Positions 26,750 through 35,156 of a DNA stretch of 64,000 nt are shown one piece after another; position 1 is the stretch's first letter; every line of letters begins with the position of its first letter. The translations under genes were made by a program, and so were the position numbers. The notes under the pieces are model-generated. The model was given only the letters and a program-made list of their open reading frames with translations. It was not told the origin of the DNA and searched no databases. The DNA comes from Shewanella subflava (GTDB lineage Bacteria; Pseudomonadota; Gammaproteobacteria; Enterobacterales; Shewanellaceae): assembly GCF_025971955.1 (NCBI RefSeq), contig NZ_JAPDMX010000028.1, forward strand, positions 62,001 to 126,000, in the 5' to 3' direction.

Positions 26750-28305
26750 CCATACATAACTCTAGAACACCAAACGCCGCTTTAATGACTCAACTTAGCC
26801 GATTGCAAGGCAGCTTAATGGTGCAAGGCACCACATCTGATGCGGGCAAAAGTACCTTAGTGGCCGGTCTATGTCGTGTCTTTGCCCGTCATGACGTAAA
26901 GGTTGCCCCATTTAAACCGCAAAATATGGCATTGAACAGTGCAGTTACAGAAGATGGCGGCGAAATAGGCAGAGCTCAAGCACTTCAAGCTGTGGCATGC
27001 AACCTTAAACCCCATACCGATTTTAATCCTGTGTTGCTTAAGCCGAGTTCGGACACAGGGGCGCAGGTGATTATTCATGGTAAAGCGTTAACCACCCTTG
27101 AGGCCAAAGTTTTTTTCGGGCCTAAAAGCCAAGGTTATAAGGCCATGGCACTGGATGCCGTTATGGCATCCTTTACTCGCTTACAGCAACAATATGACTT
27201 GGTCGTGATAGAAGGTGCTGGCAGTCCCGCTGAGATCAATTTACGCCAGGGCGATATTGCCAATATGGGGTTTGCAGAAGAGGCTGATTGTCCGGTGATT
27301 ATTATTGCCGATATTGATAAAGGCGGTGTATTTGCTCACCTTGTGGGCACGTTGGCTTTATTAAGCCCAACTGAGCAGGCCAGGGTAAAAGGATTTGTCA
27401 TTAATCGGTTTAGGGGCGATATCAGCCTACTGCAATCGGGCATTGATTGGCTTGAAGACTATACCCACAAACCAGTATTGGGCGTGTTACCTTATTTGCA
27501 CGATCTTCACTTAGACGCCGAAGACAGTTTAATTGCGTCACCTTCTTCAGCCCAGTGCATGGCTTCACAACAAAAGCTGGTGGTTTTAGTATTAGTGTTT
27601 CCGCGGATCAGCAATCATACCGATTTTGATCCCTTAAGGCTGCATCCTCAAGTTGAGTTTCGTTATGTCAGTATGGCGGATCAACATAAATCTTTTCCCT
27701 CTGCCGATTTAATCATTTTACCGGGCAGTAAAAATGTGCGTGCGGATCTTAATTTCATGCGTGAACAGGGGTGGGATAAAGCCATTTTTCAGCATTTACG
27801 CTATGGCGGCAAAGTGATGGGGATTTGTGGTGGTTATCAAATGCTAGGGCAAATAATTGCCGACCCCCTCGGTATTGAAGATGTCGCCGGTAATACCCCA
27901 GGGTTAGGTTTATTGGATATCACCACTGAACTGACAGCCCAAAAAGTGCTGACTCAGGTGAGCGGCCAATTACAACTTGATCACCAACAGGTGAGTTTTA
28001 GTGGTTATGAAATTCATTGTGGCGTATCGAATTTTACCGCGGCAACTGTAATTCACCCGATCACTATGACGCAGCCAACGGAACAACATGACGGTCAAGT
28101 CAGCCAAGATAATTTGATTCTAGGCACTTATATCCATGGTTTATTGGATAACCCTTCTGCGTGTCAGCTGCTTTTAACTTGGGCTGGGCTTGAGCAGGCA
28201 CAAGCTATCGACATTAACCACATTCGCGAACAACAATTGAATCGTCTTGCTGATGTGCTTGAAGAACATTTAGATTTAAACAAGTTAATAGGAGTGATTT
28301 CATAA
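26746..28305 (+). CDS. cobQ: Adenosylcobyric acid synthase (glutamine-hydrolysing)
   Basis: Amidates four side chains of adenosylcobyrinic acid a,c-diamide using glutamine and ATP. The 519-residue protein has an N-terminal dethiobiotin synthase-like ATPase ([31 protein letters not shown]) and a C-terminal class I-like amidotransferase domain with the cysteine nucleophile at about residue 361 in [10 protein letters not shown] and a late YIHGLLDN histidine. The start overlaps the cobU stop (ATGA). Its presence alongside only late-pathway genes suggests salvage of incomplete corrinoids rather than de novo synthesis; no corrin-ring genes are in the window. Confidence 0.94.
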   Translation: MTIHNSRTPNAALMTQLSRLQGSLMVQGTTSDAGKSTLVAGLCRVFARHDVKVAPFKPQNMALNSAVTEDGGEIGRAQALQAVACNLKPHTDFNPVLLKPSSDTGAQVIIHGKALTTLEAKVFFGPKSQGYKAMALDAVMASFTRLQQQYDLVVIEGAGSPAEINLRQGDIANMGFAEEADCPVIIIADIDKGGVFAHLVGTLALLSPTEQARVKGFVINRFRGDISLLQSGIDWLEDYTHKPVLGVLPYLHDLHLDAEDSLIASPSSAQCMASQQKLVVLVLVFPRISNHTDFDPLRLHPQVEFRYVSMADQHKSFPSADLIILPGSKNVRADLNFMREQGWDKAIFQHLRYGGKVMGICGGYQMLGQIIADPLGIEDVAGNTPGLGLLDITTELTAQKVLTQVSGQLQLDHQQVSFSGYEIHCGVSNFTAATVIHPITMTQPTEQHDGQVSQDNLILGTYIHGLLDNPSACQLLLTWAGLEQAQAIDINHIREQQLNRLADVLEEHLDLNKLIGVIS

Positions 28306-28931
28306 TGGACAGCAACAAAGACGAAAATCAGATAAATGATCAAAAAGCCCAGCGGCATAAAGCGCGCCAACAGAAAGTAAAACAAGGTGTGGATGCAAAA
28401 ATTGCCGCGGCACAGGAAGAAAAAGGTATTTTATTGGTGCTAACCGGTAACGGTAAGGGCAAGTCAACCTCTGGTTTTGGTGCTGTTGCCCGTGCAGTGG
28501 GACACGGTCAAAAAGCGGCTGTAGTGCAGTTTATTAAAGGCACATGGGTTTGTGGTGAGCGTAATTTATTGGAAGGTGCAGGGGTGGAGTTTCATGTCAT
28601 GGGTACAGGGTTTACCTGGGAAACTCAAGACAAAGAAAAAGACACCAAAGCGGCCATGGAAGCTTGGCAGCAAGCAGAGAAATTATTGCAGGACGAGTCG
28701 GTTAACTTATTGTTGTTAGATGAATTAACTTACATGGTTAGCTACCACTATATCGAATTGGAACGCGTGTTAACGGCTTTAAAAAACAGACCCGCAATGC
28801 AGCATGTGATCATTACCGGCCGCGCCTGTCATCGTGAAATCATTGAGTTAGCGGACACTGTGAGTGAAGTGCAACCCATAAAACACGCTTTTAATGCGGG
28901 AGTCAAAGCTCAATTAGGGTTTGATTATTAA
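28305..28931 (+). CDS. cobO: Cob(I)alamin adenosyltransferase (CobO/BtuR type)
   Basis: Transfers the 5'-deoxyadenosyl group from ATP to cob(I)alamin or cobinamide. The 208 residues contain the P-loop GNGKGKST (48-55), FIKGTW, LLLLDELTYMV and VIITGRACHREI, all typical of the CobA/CobO/BtuR family. A charged N-terminal tail of about 40 residues precedes the core. Start overlaps the cobQ stop (TAATG), with AGGAG upstream. It is the last gene of the B12 operon; a bidirectional terminator lies at 29096. Confidence 0.95.
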   Translation: MDSNKDENQINDQKAQRHKARQQKVKQGVDAKIAAAQEEKGILLVLTGNGKGKSTSGFGAVARAVGHGQKAAVVQFIKGTWVCGERNLLEGAGVEFHVMGTGFTWETQDKEKDTKAAMEAWQQAEKLLQDESVNLLLLDELTYMVSYHYIELERVLTALKNRPAMQHVIITGRACHREIIELADTVSEVQPIKHAFNAGVKAQLGFDY

Positions 28932-28947
28932 GCATTTTTTTCTTTTA

Positions 28948-29003
28948 ACCCATAGATTGACATAATGTACCCATAGTTTGACAAATTTAACCCATTTAAT
29001 GTT
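28948..29003. repeat. Three 21-bp iterons downstream of cobO
   Basis: ACCCATAGATTGAC (28948), ACCCATAGTTTGAC (28969) and the weaker ACCCATTTAATG (28990) start exactly 21 bases apart. Two more TTTGACAAA-like words follow near 28978 and 29075. Tandem sites with two-helical-turn spacing resemble transposase or regulator binding arrays (for example a solo transposon end), but no transposase gene is adjacent. Confidence 0.65.
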
Positions 29004-29095
29004 TGCTGCCACAGTTTCACTTAAAAAAGAATTTGTTAGCCGAAAATTCATATTCCGATTCCAGTGGTATTTTTTTGACAAACTCTAGTTTAAAA

Positions 29096-29124
29096 AAAGG
29101 CCAACTTAGATTAAGTTGGCCTTT
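29096..29124. terminator. Bidirectional terminator between cobO and GYF_2 gene
   Basis: A 13-bp stem (AAAGGCCAACTTA with TAAGTTGGCCTTT), loop GAT, with A-rich and T-rich flanks on both sides, so it can work for both converging transcripts. Confidence 0.9.
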
Positions 29125-29142
29125 CATTTCTAGTCTAATGGC

Positions 29143-30618
29143 TTAGCGGCGTCTTCTGCTGCGACGACGCATTCGGCCTTCTTTAGTGGCAGATATGTCA
29201 CCCGTGGTGCCATTTTTTTCTTCATGGTCATCATCATGTTCGTTGTGATCATCGAAGTTATCATTACTGTGGGCGAGAGTGACTGGAGAATCCAATTTCA
29301 CTTCTTGCTTAGGTTCAACTTTTTTATCGCCTCTGAACACTGACTTCAAGATACTGGCTACACCATGTCGCTTAGCGGGTGCATCTATGTTGGTTTTTTT
29401 TATATCAGATTCTTTGCTGGTTTTTTCAGTTGGCACCGCTGGGCTTTGTTCAAAAACTTTTTCCAGATTTTGTTCTATAGTGTCTTTAAGTTTGTCAGAA
29501 AATTGAATGTTATCAATTTTCTCTTGCGACTTTTTTGGCGCGATGTCATCAATCGATTCCCCCGGTTTTAAGCGTACGGCAACGTTATCTAAACTTGCTG
29601 AAGGGCGTATAGGTTGTGGATCTAAAGATGCTGTTTTGGGTCTGATTTCGGCAACGTTATCTAAAGGCGTAGCTTTAACTGCGATCGGATCTAAAGAGAG
29701 TGATTTGGTCGGGATTGGATCTAATGTTGCTCTTGGCGTTGCGATAGGATCTAAAGAGACTGATTTTGTTGCTATAGGGTCTAAAGAAGCGATTAATGGC
29801 TCAGACACTGATTTTGTTGCCAAAGGGTCTAAAGAAGCGATTAATGGTTCAGACGCTGATTTTGTTGCCACAGGGTCTAAAGAAGCGATTAATGGCTCAG
29901 ACACTGATTTTGTTGCCAAAGGGTCTAAAGAAGCGATTAATGGTTCACACTCTGACTTTGTTACCATAGGGGCTAGGGAAGCGGGTAATAACTCTGGAAT
30001 GGATTCGGAGCCAGATTTAGCTGCCACGGGGACTGATGCAGTTTGAGTCAGAAGCTCGTCCAAATTAAAGCTTTGCTCGGTTTCTCGGATCGCTTGTGGA
30101 GGCGTTGGAACCAATGCTTGGTCTGCAGTTCGTTCTGCAACACGTTTATCAAACTCGCTTGTGACCTCAGTGATTTCAGATTTAGCAATGCTAACGGCAT
30201 TAACCAATTCTTCTAATACTTTTTGATACCCTTCATACTTTTTTTCAATTGTTTTGATGTTGTTTTTAACATCATCACTGAGCTTGCTAGTTAAGCGTTT
30301 GTAGATGTTAATTTCTTGTTCTAGCTCATAAAGATAAGTTTTAGAATACTTAACAGACTCATCCATTTCATTGATTTTGTCTTGTAGTAGATGACGTTTT
30401 GTATTGAACTCATTAATCAATTCTGTCGGAATTTGAGCTGGTGAGGTGGGTGGGGGAACAATTCCCGCAAACTCACCGATATGACTTACAGGTAGCCATT
30501 GTGTGAATGAAGGATGCCAGCCATAGCAGTTAGGTTCGTTCTGTAAAAACGAAATTGCCTCACTTTGAGTTAATGGCCCTGTAACATTGCCATCATGTGA
30601 AAAAAACCATTTCTTCAT
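29143..30618 (-). CDS. GYF_2-domain protein with coiled coil and 16-residue tandem repeats
   Basis: A 491-residue protein without signal peptide. Residues 1-50 (MKKWFFSHDGNVTGPLTQSE, WHPSFTQWLPVSHI) match the GYF_2 (DUF4339) pattern, a peptide-binding fold. A proline-rich linker leads to a coiled coil (about 65-165). Next comes a low-complexity tract with four 16-residue repeats (EPLIASLDPLATKSVS and variants) that decay into about 10-residue LDPIATPRAT-like units. The C-terminal part is charged and acidic, ending in an arginine-rich tail, RMRRRSRRRR, which might bind nucleic acid. ATG 30618 is preferred over ATG 30627 because it aligns with the paralogue's N terminus. It is 61 bases after the stop of that paralogue. 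Function unknown. Confidence 0.75.
   Translation of the reverse strand: MKKWFFSHDGNVTGPLTQSEAISFLQNEPNCYGWHPSFTQWLPVSHIGEFAGIVPPPTSPAQIPTELINEFNTKRHLLQDKINEMDESVKYSKTYLYELEQEINIYKRLTSKLSDDVKNNIKTIEKKYEGYQKVLEELVNAVSIAKSEITEVTSEFDKRVAERTADQALVPTPPQAIRETEQSFNLDELLTQTASVPVAAKSGSESIPELLPASLAPMVTKSECEPLIASLDPLATKSVSEPLIASLDPVATKSASEPLIASLDPLATKSVSEPLIASLDPIATKSVSLDPIATPRATLDPIPTKSLSLDPIAVKATPLDNVAEIRPKTASLDPQPIRPSASLDNVAVRLKPGESIDDIAPKKSQEKIDNIQFSDKLKDTIEQNLEKVFEQSPAVPTEKTSKESDIKKTNIDAPAKRHGVASILKSVFRGDKKVEPKQEVKLDSPVTLAHSNDNFDDHNEHDDDHEEKNGTTGDISATKEGRMRRRSRRRR
29743..29982 (-). repeat. 48-bp tandem repeat array inside the GYF_2 gene
   Basis: On the plus strand, units beginning GATTAATGG occur at 29791, 29839, 29887 and 29935, exactly 48 bases apart and nearly identical; partial units flank them. 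Alternate units are most alike (GGCTCAGACACTG versus GGTTCAGACGCTG), suggesting an earlier duplication of a two-unit block. Confidence 0.92.
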
Positions 30619-30679
30619 AGTTATCATTCTTATTTAGTCGTTATCAACAGTGATTGTGATCGTAATCAGATCAACAACA

Positions 30680-31102
30680 TTAACTTGCCACACCAGCCAA
30701 CTTGCGTTGCAAAGCTTCATATTGTTCGTTGACGCTGCGAATTGTTGCTTTAACTTCTTGATTTAAGTTTTGTGTGACCGTTTTGGTTTTATTGGTATCG
30801 CGATCAAAATCAGCAAAAGAGGTCGAAATTGCCTTTAAAGTGGTTTCAATGCGGCTTAACTCAGTATTAAGCTCTTTTTCTTTAGCAATAAAACGTTCAA
30901 TCAGTTTTTTAGGGATAGCTTGGGGTGGTGGCGGGGGAGTGATAACAATATCAAACTCATCAATATGGCTTACGGGGAGCCATTGGGCATAAGATGGATG
31001 CCAAGCATAGGTGTGCGGGTTTTTTTCGATAAATTTGTTGGATGCTGCCAGACCTAATGGTCCACTCACTTCACCATTATTTGAGAAATACCACTCTTTC
31101 AT
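30680..31102 (-). CDS. Small GYF_2-domain/coiled-coil protein
   Basis: A 140-residue paralogue of the following gene. Residues 1-52 (MKEWYFSNNGEVSGPL, WHPSYAQWLPVSHIDEF) form the GYF_2 domain; a PPPPP stretch (57-61) and a coiled coil (about 65-135) follow. It lacks the repeats and the arginine tail. The shared order (GYF_2, Pro-rich linker, coiled coil) and close spacing indicate a duplicated pair in one operon. The ATG has AAGGATAAGAG upstream. No function is known to me. Confidence 0.75.
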   Translation of the reverse strand: MKEWYFSNNGEVSGPLGLAASNKFIEKNPHTYAWHPSYAQWLPVSHIDEFDIVITPPPPPQAIPKKLIERFIAKEKELNTELSRIETTLKAISTSFADFDRDTNKTKTVTQNLNQEVKATIRSVNEQYEALQRKLAGVAS

Positions 31103-31430
31103 AGTTCCACTCTTATCCTTAATAGTGTTTAAGTTATAATGATATATTAATCAGGGGTGTAGCTTGTTTTTTGTTACTGTACTCAAGGTGTTTTAAATTC
31201 CAATTACGCTATTTTTTTGTTGGTTTTTGAAGCATAAAAAACATTGGTGTGGCGATTGAAATATAAAGAGTTGCTTACATTAACCTATATTTTTTTACAT
31301 GACCACCCTTTTGAATGATCGCTTTTTTTCAAATGATCAGCTGAATTTAACTCTCTGATATCAATATAAGGTTCGCTTGATTTTTGGTCGAATTGGATAG
31401 GCAGCGTTTATTATCCCTAGCGGAGGTTGC
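31103..31430. other. Intergenic region upstream of the GYF_2 pair
   Basis: Nearly 330 AT-rich bases between the rluA-family stop and the small GYF_2 gene, both on the minus strand. The promoter of the pair should be here. A small repeated AATGATC (31314 and 31332) is visible; no ORF, RNA or terminator was recognised. Confidence 0.35.
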
Positions 31431-33137
31431 TTATTCAAAATCCGCTAGAGCAGTAAACTCAACCCACTGACCTGAAGAGGGGTGGTTAAAACCAATATAT
31501 GCAGCATGTAGGTGTAATCGATTGGCTTGCTGACCGTACAAATCATCACCCACTATTGGTAAACCTAAACCTAAATGATGGGCACAATGTACCCTAAGTT
31601 GATGGGTGCGGCCGGTTTTAGGGTAGAGGTGAAGTAGGGTGGTTTCACCTTTGTTTTTATAAACTTCCCAGAATGTTTCGGCATTTTTCCCATGCTCATA
31701 ACACACTAATTGTTTGGGGCGATCATTTAAGTCGACGCGCAAGGGTAAAGTGATGCTACCTTGTTTTTGGCTAGGCTGACCTTCTACTAAGGCGATATAG
31801 CGTTTTGTCACAGTGCGATTGATAAATTGCTGTTGTAAGGCTTTGTTAGCCTCTTTTGTTAATGCGATCACCATCAGTCCTGATGTCGACATATCAAGGC
31901 GATGCACGATCAAAGGCCCAGTCGCGTGTGGGAAGCGTTGTTGCATGCGGGTTTGTACCGAGTCGGTGACATTTTTCCCTGCGACTGACAGCATTTCAGC
32001 AGGCTTATTAATAATCGCAAAATCAGCATCCTGATAAATAATGTCAATGTGTTTATCTTGAGCAGTATTGACGAGTAATGGATCAGGATCGACCTGCATA
32101 TCGGTTAGCATATGCCCCAAAATAGGCCGACATTTGCTGTGACAAGCAGGGTAATAATTTTGATGTTGTTTAATTTCTGATTTGGGTGATTGCCCCCACC
32201 AAAACTCGGCCATGGCGATTGGCGTTAATTGCTGTTTAAAAGCATATTGCAATAATTTTGGCGCTGCACACTCTCCAGCTCCTGCGGGGGATAAATGATT
32301 TGGCGTTTCAATAAATAGGCTATTTAAGTCTCGGGTGAGCCCGGAAATATTTAAAAACTGATATTGATTAAATAGCTTTTTTTGTAATTGATTAGACAGT
32401 TGCTTACGGCGTTTTTTAAGTTGTTTAATCTGATACTGGTGCGTATCGACTTGTTTTTGGGTGAGCTCAACTTTGTCTGCCCAGTGTTGTTTTAACTCGG
32501 ACAATTGCTGTTTTTGCTGCACACTTTGACGGCTTAGTTCAATTGACAGGGTTTTATATGCTTCAGGGCTTAGCTTTCCCTGAGCTAAATCTATATCGGC
32601 TTGCTCACGTTGACTTTTTCGCTGTTTACGGTTGTCGATTATGTTTGAGCGTAACAAAGTTAATTCCGTCTCGGCTTGCTGCTGTTGCCGATCGAGCAAG
32701 CTATGTAAAAATGCCAATTCAGGTTTAGCTTCATGCTGAATAATTAACTGGTTAATTTCATTAATCTGTTTGTTTTCTTCGCTAAAGAAACTGTCTTTAG
32801 TCAGCATATCAAAAACCGGTGGCACAAAAGGTGGCAGAATATTTTGATCGGCAAGCTTGCCTGAAAATGCGGCTAAAAACCCCACTTTTCCCTGTTGATC
32901 TTTTACCACCAACACTCCAAACATTTTACCAATGACCATACCGCGATCATTTTCAGGGTCTAAACCAAAGTTATGCTGCCAGGGATTTTTGATTAACCAG
33001 TCTTGCTGAAGTTGATGTGCAGCTTGTAAACATACTGGGTGTGGTTGGTAGTAAAACGGAAACGTAAAAGAGGTTGGTAAACTGTGTTGGGCAATGCTGT
33101 CATTGAATTGAATAAAGCAGGGGTCGATAACAGACAT
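31431..33137 (-). CDS. RluA-family pseudouridine synthase with long N-terminal extension
   Basis: A 568-residue protein. The C-terminal about 210 residues are a complete RluA-type catalytic domain: IIYQDADFAIINKPAEMLSV, HRLDMSTSG (412-420, catalytic Asp415), KRYIALVEG and the PKTGRTHQLRVH segment. The first about 350 residues are unusual: a conserved globular part (1-130), then a long glutamine- and lysine-rich coiled coil (about 145-265), then a linker with several cysteines and histidines (CHSKCRPILGH). Long RluA homologues of this type occur in Shewanella and Vibrio; the RNA target is not known to me. ATG start at 33137. Confidence 0.85.
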   Translation of the reverse strand: MSVIDPCFIQFNDSIAQHSLPTSFTFPFYYQPHPVCLQAAHQLQQDWLIKNPWQHNFGLDPENDRGMVIGKMFGVLVVKDQQGKVGFLAAFSGKLADQNILPPFVPPVFDMLTKDSFFSEENKQINEINQLIIQHEAKPELAFLHSLLDRQQQQAETELTLLRSNIIDNRKQRKSQREQADIDLAQGKLSPEAYKTLSIELSRQSVQQKQQLSELKQHWADKVELTQKQVDTHQYQIKQLKKRRKQLSNQLQKKLFNQYQFLNISGLTRDLNSLFIETPNHLSPAGAGECAAPKLLQYAFKQQLTPIAMAEFWWGQSPKSEIKQHQNYYPACHSKCRPILGHMLTDMQVDPDPLLVNTAQDKHIDIIYQDADFAIINKPAEMLSVAGKNVTDSVQTRMQQRFPHATGPLIVHRLDMSTSGLMVIALTKEANKALQQQFINRTVTKRYIALVEGQPSQKQGSITLPLRVDLNDRPKQLVCYEHGKNAETFWEVYKNKGETTLLHLYPKTGRTHQLRVHCAHHLGLGLPIVGDDLYGQQANRLHLHAAYIGFNHPSSGQWVEFTALADFE

Positions 33138-33242
33138 GGTAAAAGGCCACTCACAGTATAAAAAGGACGGGTATTTTACCTTGTTGGTGAAGCGGATGCA
33201 CCACTAACGGGTGATTTATGGGGGCGATGGGACATCATCAAT

Positions 33243-33274
33243 TGCTACATTAAGTAGCATGGGTGCAATACCCA
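33243..33274. other. Two adjacent small hairpins
   Basis: GCTAC-ATTAA-GTAGC is followed directly by ATGGGT-GCAAT-ACCCAT in the gap between a VOC gene and the RluA-type gene. No T run follows; it may be a transcript-end or RNA stability element. Confidence 0.4.
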
Positions 33275-33303
33275 TTATAGATGGCGCACAATAGAGGATG
33301 GAT

Positions 33304-33684
33304 TTATTCCAATGGGAGCTCAGCCATTAAGCCGATTAAGTTGTTATCTGGGTCGCGAAGAAAACCAATCCATAAATGATGGTCGGTCATTTTAGCGGCT
33401 AATTGAGGCTCGCGCTCAAAGGTCACACCTTTAGCTTTTAGGTGTTTTGTGGCGTGGTGAATATCTGATACCTGATAATAAATCACTGAGGTTTTATGGT
33501 CTTCACTTTTCCCCTGTAAGGTGGTGAGCATTATTCTTGTATCACCACAGTTAAAAAAAGCTAATCCCGAAGGCACTTCAAATAACAAGCTTAAGCCAAG
33601 AATATCTTGATAAAAGGCAACGGATTTATTGATGTCTGTTACGGCAATTGCAATTTGGCCAACTTTTTCAATGTTCAAATTCAT
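33304..33684 (-). CDS. VOC superfamily (glyoxalase-like) protein
   Basis: A 126-residue protein with the beta-alpha-beta-beta-beta repeat of the vicinal oxygen chelate fold: VGQIAIAVTDINKSVAFYQDILGLSLLFE in the first half and FLRDPDNNLIGLMAE at the end. The first usual metal-ligand histidine position carries glutamine (VGQIAIAV), while the terminal glutamate is kept, so its metal site may differ. The substrate is unknown. It follows a second VOC gene and the beta-lactamase gene on the same strand. Confidence 0.8.
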   Translation of the reverse strand: MNLNIEKVGQIAIAVTDINKSVAFYQDILGLSLLFEVPSGLAFFNCGDTRIMLTTLQGKSEDHKTSVIYYQVSDIHHATKHLKAKGVTFEREPQLAAKMTDHHLWIGFLRDPDNNLIGLMAELPLE

Positions 33685-33795
33685 CTTAGCTTTTTTCTTA
33701 TCGATTAGTGGAGCGGGTTAATGACTGATTGTGTTAATCACTGTGCTTTACTCTGCAGTGCCTGATGAGTAAAGCACAATGTGGTTAGGTCGCTT

Positions 33796-34173
33796 TTATA
33801 CTCTGTGCAACGCGCACAGTTTATTTCCATCAGGGTCACGTAAATAGGCTAGGTATAGCTGAAAGCCCGGTCCTTGACGAATACCGGGGGCATCTTCACA
33901 GGCGGTGCCGCCATTTTTTACTCCTGCGGCTTCCCAAGCATTGGCCAATTCAGGTGTTGCTGCGGCAAAACCTATCGTTGTGCCATTACCGTGGGTAGCA
34001 GGTTCGCCATTAATGGGTTTAGTTAAGGCAAAAATACCCGTTGGTGTAAAGTAGAAACAGCGACCTTTCTCATCGATAGTGCCCGGTGCATGACCTAATT
34101 CGCCTAATATTGCATCGTAAAACTTTTTCGACTTTTGTATATCATTAACACCGATCATAACGTGACTAAACAT
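33796..34173 (-). CDS. VOC superfamily (glyoxalase-like) protein
   Basis: A 125-residue vicinal oxygen chelate protein beginning MFSHVMIGVNDIQKSKKFYDAILG and ending AYLRDPDGNKLCALHRV, the pattern of YaeR/lactoylglutathione lyase-like proteins. A TTG/ATG extension upstream of 34173 is open, but AAGGAGAG at the right spacing fixes the start at 34173. It lies 69 bases downstream of the metallo-beta-lactamase stop and 111 bases upstream of the next VOC gene; cotranscription is possible. Function unknown. Confidence 0.82.
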   Translation of the reverse strand: MFSHVMIGVNDIQKSKKFYDAILGELGHAPGTIDEKGRCFYFTPTGIFALTKPINGEPATHGNGTTIGFAAATPELANAWEAAGVKNGGTACEDAPGIRQGPGFQLYLAYLRDPDGNKLCALHRV

Positions 34174-34242
34174 GGTGACTCTCCTTGTAAGAACTCTTAT
34201 CGAGTGGTTTTTATTAATTTTACACCGCAATATCGAACAAAC

Positions 34243-35085
34243 TTATTGTGGTTGCTGGCTATGATATTGTTGGATTAGGCTGATTGTGTGATTAAGTAAT
34301 CTGGTATCACCTTTTGCACCATGGCCAGGAATCACTTGGTTAATATGCGGAAATTCTTGGATTATTTTTTTGATGGTCAATGGCCAAGCTTGTATATCGG
34401 CTTCTGCTATGTATCCCATGCTATTTGAGCTCAGCGACTTAATCAGGCAGCCACCAAACAATATTTTCTGCTTGGGTAACCAGACGATGAGGTTATCTTT
34501 GGTGTGGCCTGCGCCCATGTCATACACCTCGATAAGATCGGTTTGCATACTATAATGCTGACCTTTAAATGTGTTTTGTGCTTGGGGTTTGTCTGTCTCA
34601 GCTAAAATGGTTTGGGTGTTTTCAGACACTATGGTGTTAATGCCTTGGCTGTTTAAATAGCCAATACCGCCAGCGCGGTCTTGATGTGAATGGGTTGAAA
34701 TGCTGGCTACCGCGGTAAAGCCTTGTTGTTTTATCCATTCAAGTAATGTTGCTGTGTCGTTATCTGTCCATGGGGTATCAATAATATACGCCTGCTTATT
34801 TTGCACAACGATTAGGCCATTGGCGTCAACCAAACCAAAATTGGTGACATTCAAAAACGAACTGTGCTGATAAACGCCCTCGGCAATTTGAGTCACAATA
34901 AGCTGTTGATTTGTGTCGCGAGAAAGATCACTGCCGGTGGCTGTTGGGGTTACAGAGCCGGTTATGGGTATTGATAGCGAGATTTTATCAGTGTTGAGAG
35001 TGGCAGGATCAGCTTGGCTAGCATGGTTTATTAATAATCCCAACAAACATAAGCTTTTTAGGCTGATTGATAACGCAGTATTCAT
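34243..35085 (-). CDS. bla: Subclass B1 metallo-beta-lactamase
   Basis: A secreted 280-residue zinc hydrolase of the IMP/SFB/SLB group. After a signal peptide (cleavage near NHASQA), the zinc site is complete: His132, His134 and Asp136 (STHSHQDRAGG), His194 (GAGHTKDN), Cys213 (LFGGCLIKS) and His255 (IPGHG). The run VWLPKQKILFGGC is nearly that of IMP enzymes. SFB-1 and SLB-1 are known chromosomal B1 enzymes of Shewanella frigidimarina and S. livingstonensis, so this is most likely the resident gene, not a recent acquisition; no integron or insertion sequence is adjacent. A 35-residue Ser/Thr-rich spacer follows the signal peptide. Actual beta-lactam activity is not shown by the sequence. Confidence 0.85.
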   Translation of the reverse strand: MNTALSISLKSLCLLGLLINHASQADPATLNTDKISLSIPITGSVTPTATGSDLSRDTNQQLIVTQIAEGVYQHSSFLNVTNFGLVDANGLIVVQNKQAYIIDTPWTDNDTATLLEWIKQQGFTAVASISTHSHQDRAGGIGYLNSQGINTIVSENTQTILAETDKPQAQNTFKGQHYSMQTDLIEVYDMGAGHTKDNLIVWLPKQKILFGGCLIKSLSSNSMGYIAEADIQAWPLTIKKIIQEFPHINQVIPGHGAKGDTRLLNHTISLIQQYHSQQPQ

Positions 35086-35156
35086 AATGATCCCAGATGA
35101 TGCTGATGAGTGGGTAATGCCGCTGTTGTCACTACCCGCTGAATAGACAGAATATG

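Noticed and set aside
29507..30046. A 179-codon plus-strand ORF antisense to the repeat region of the large GYF_2 gene.
   Set aside because: It mirrors the 48-bp repeats, and has no ribosome-binding site; the minus-strand frame has a recognisable domain and start.
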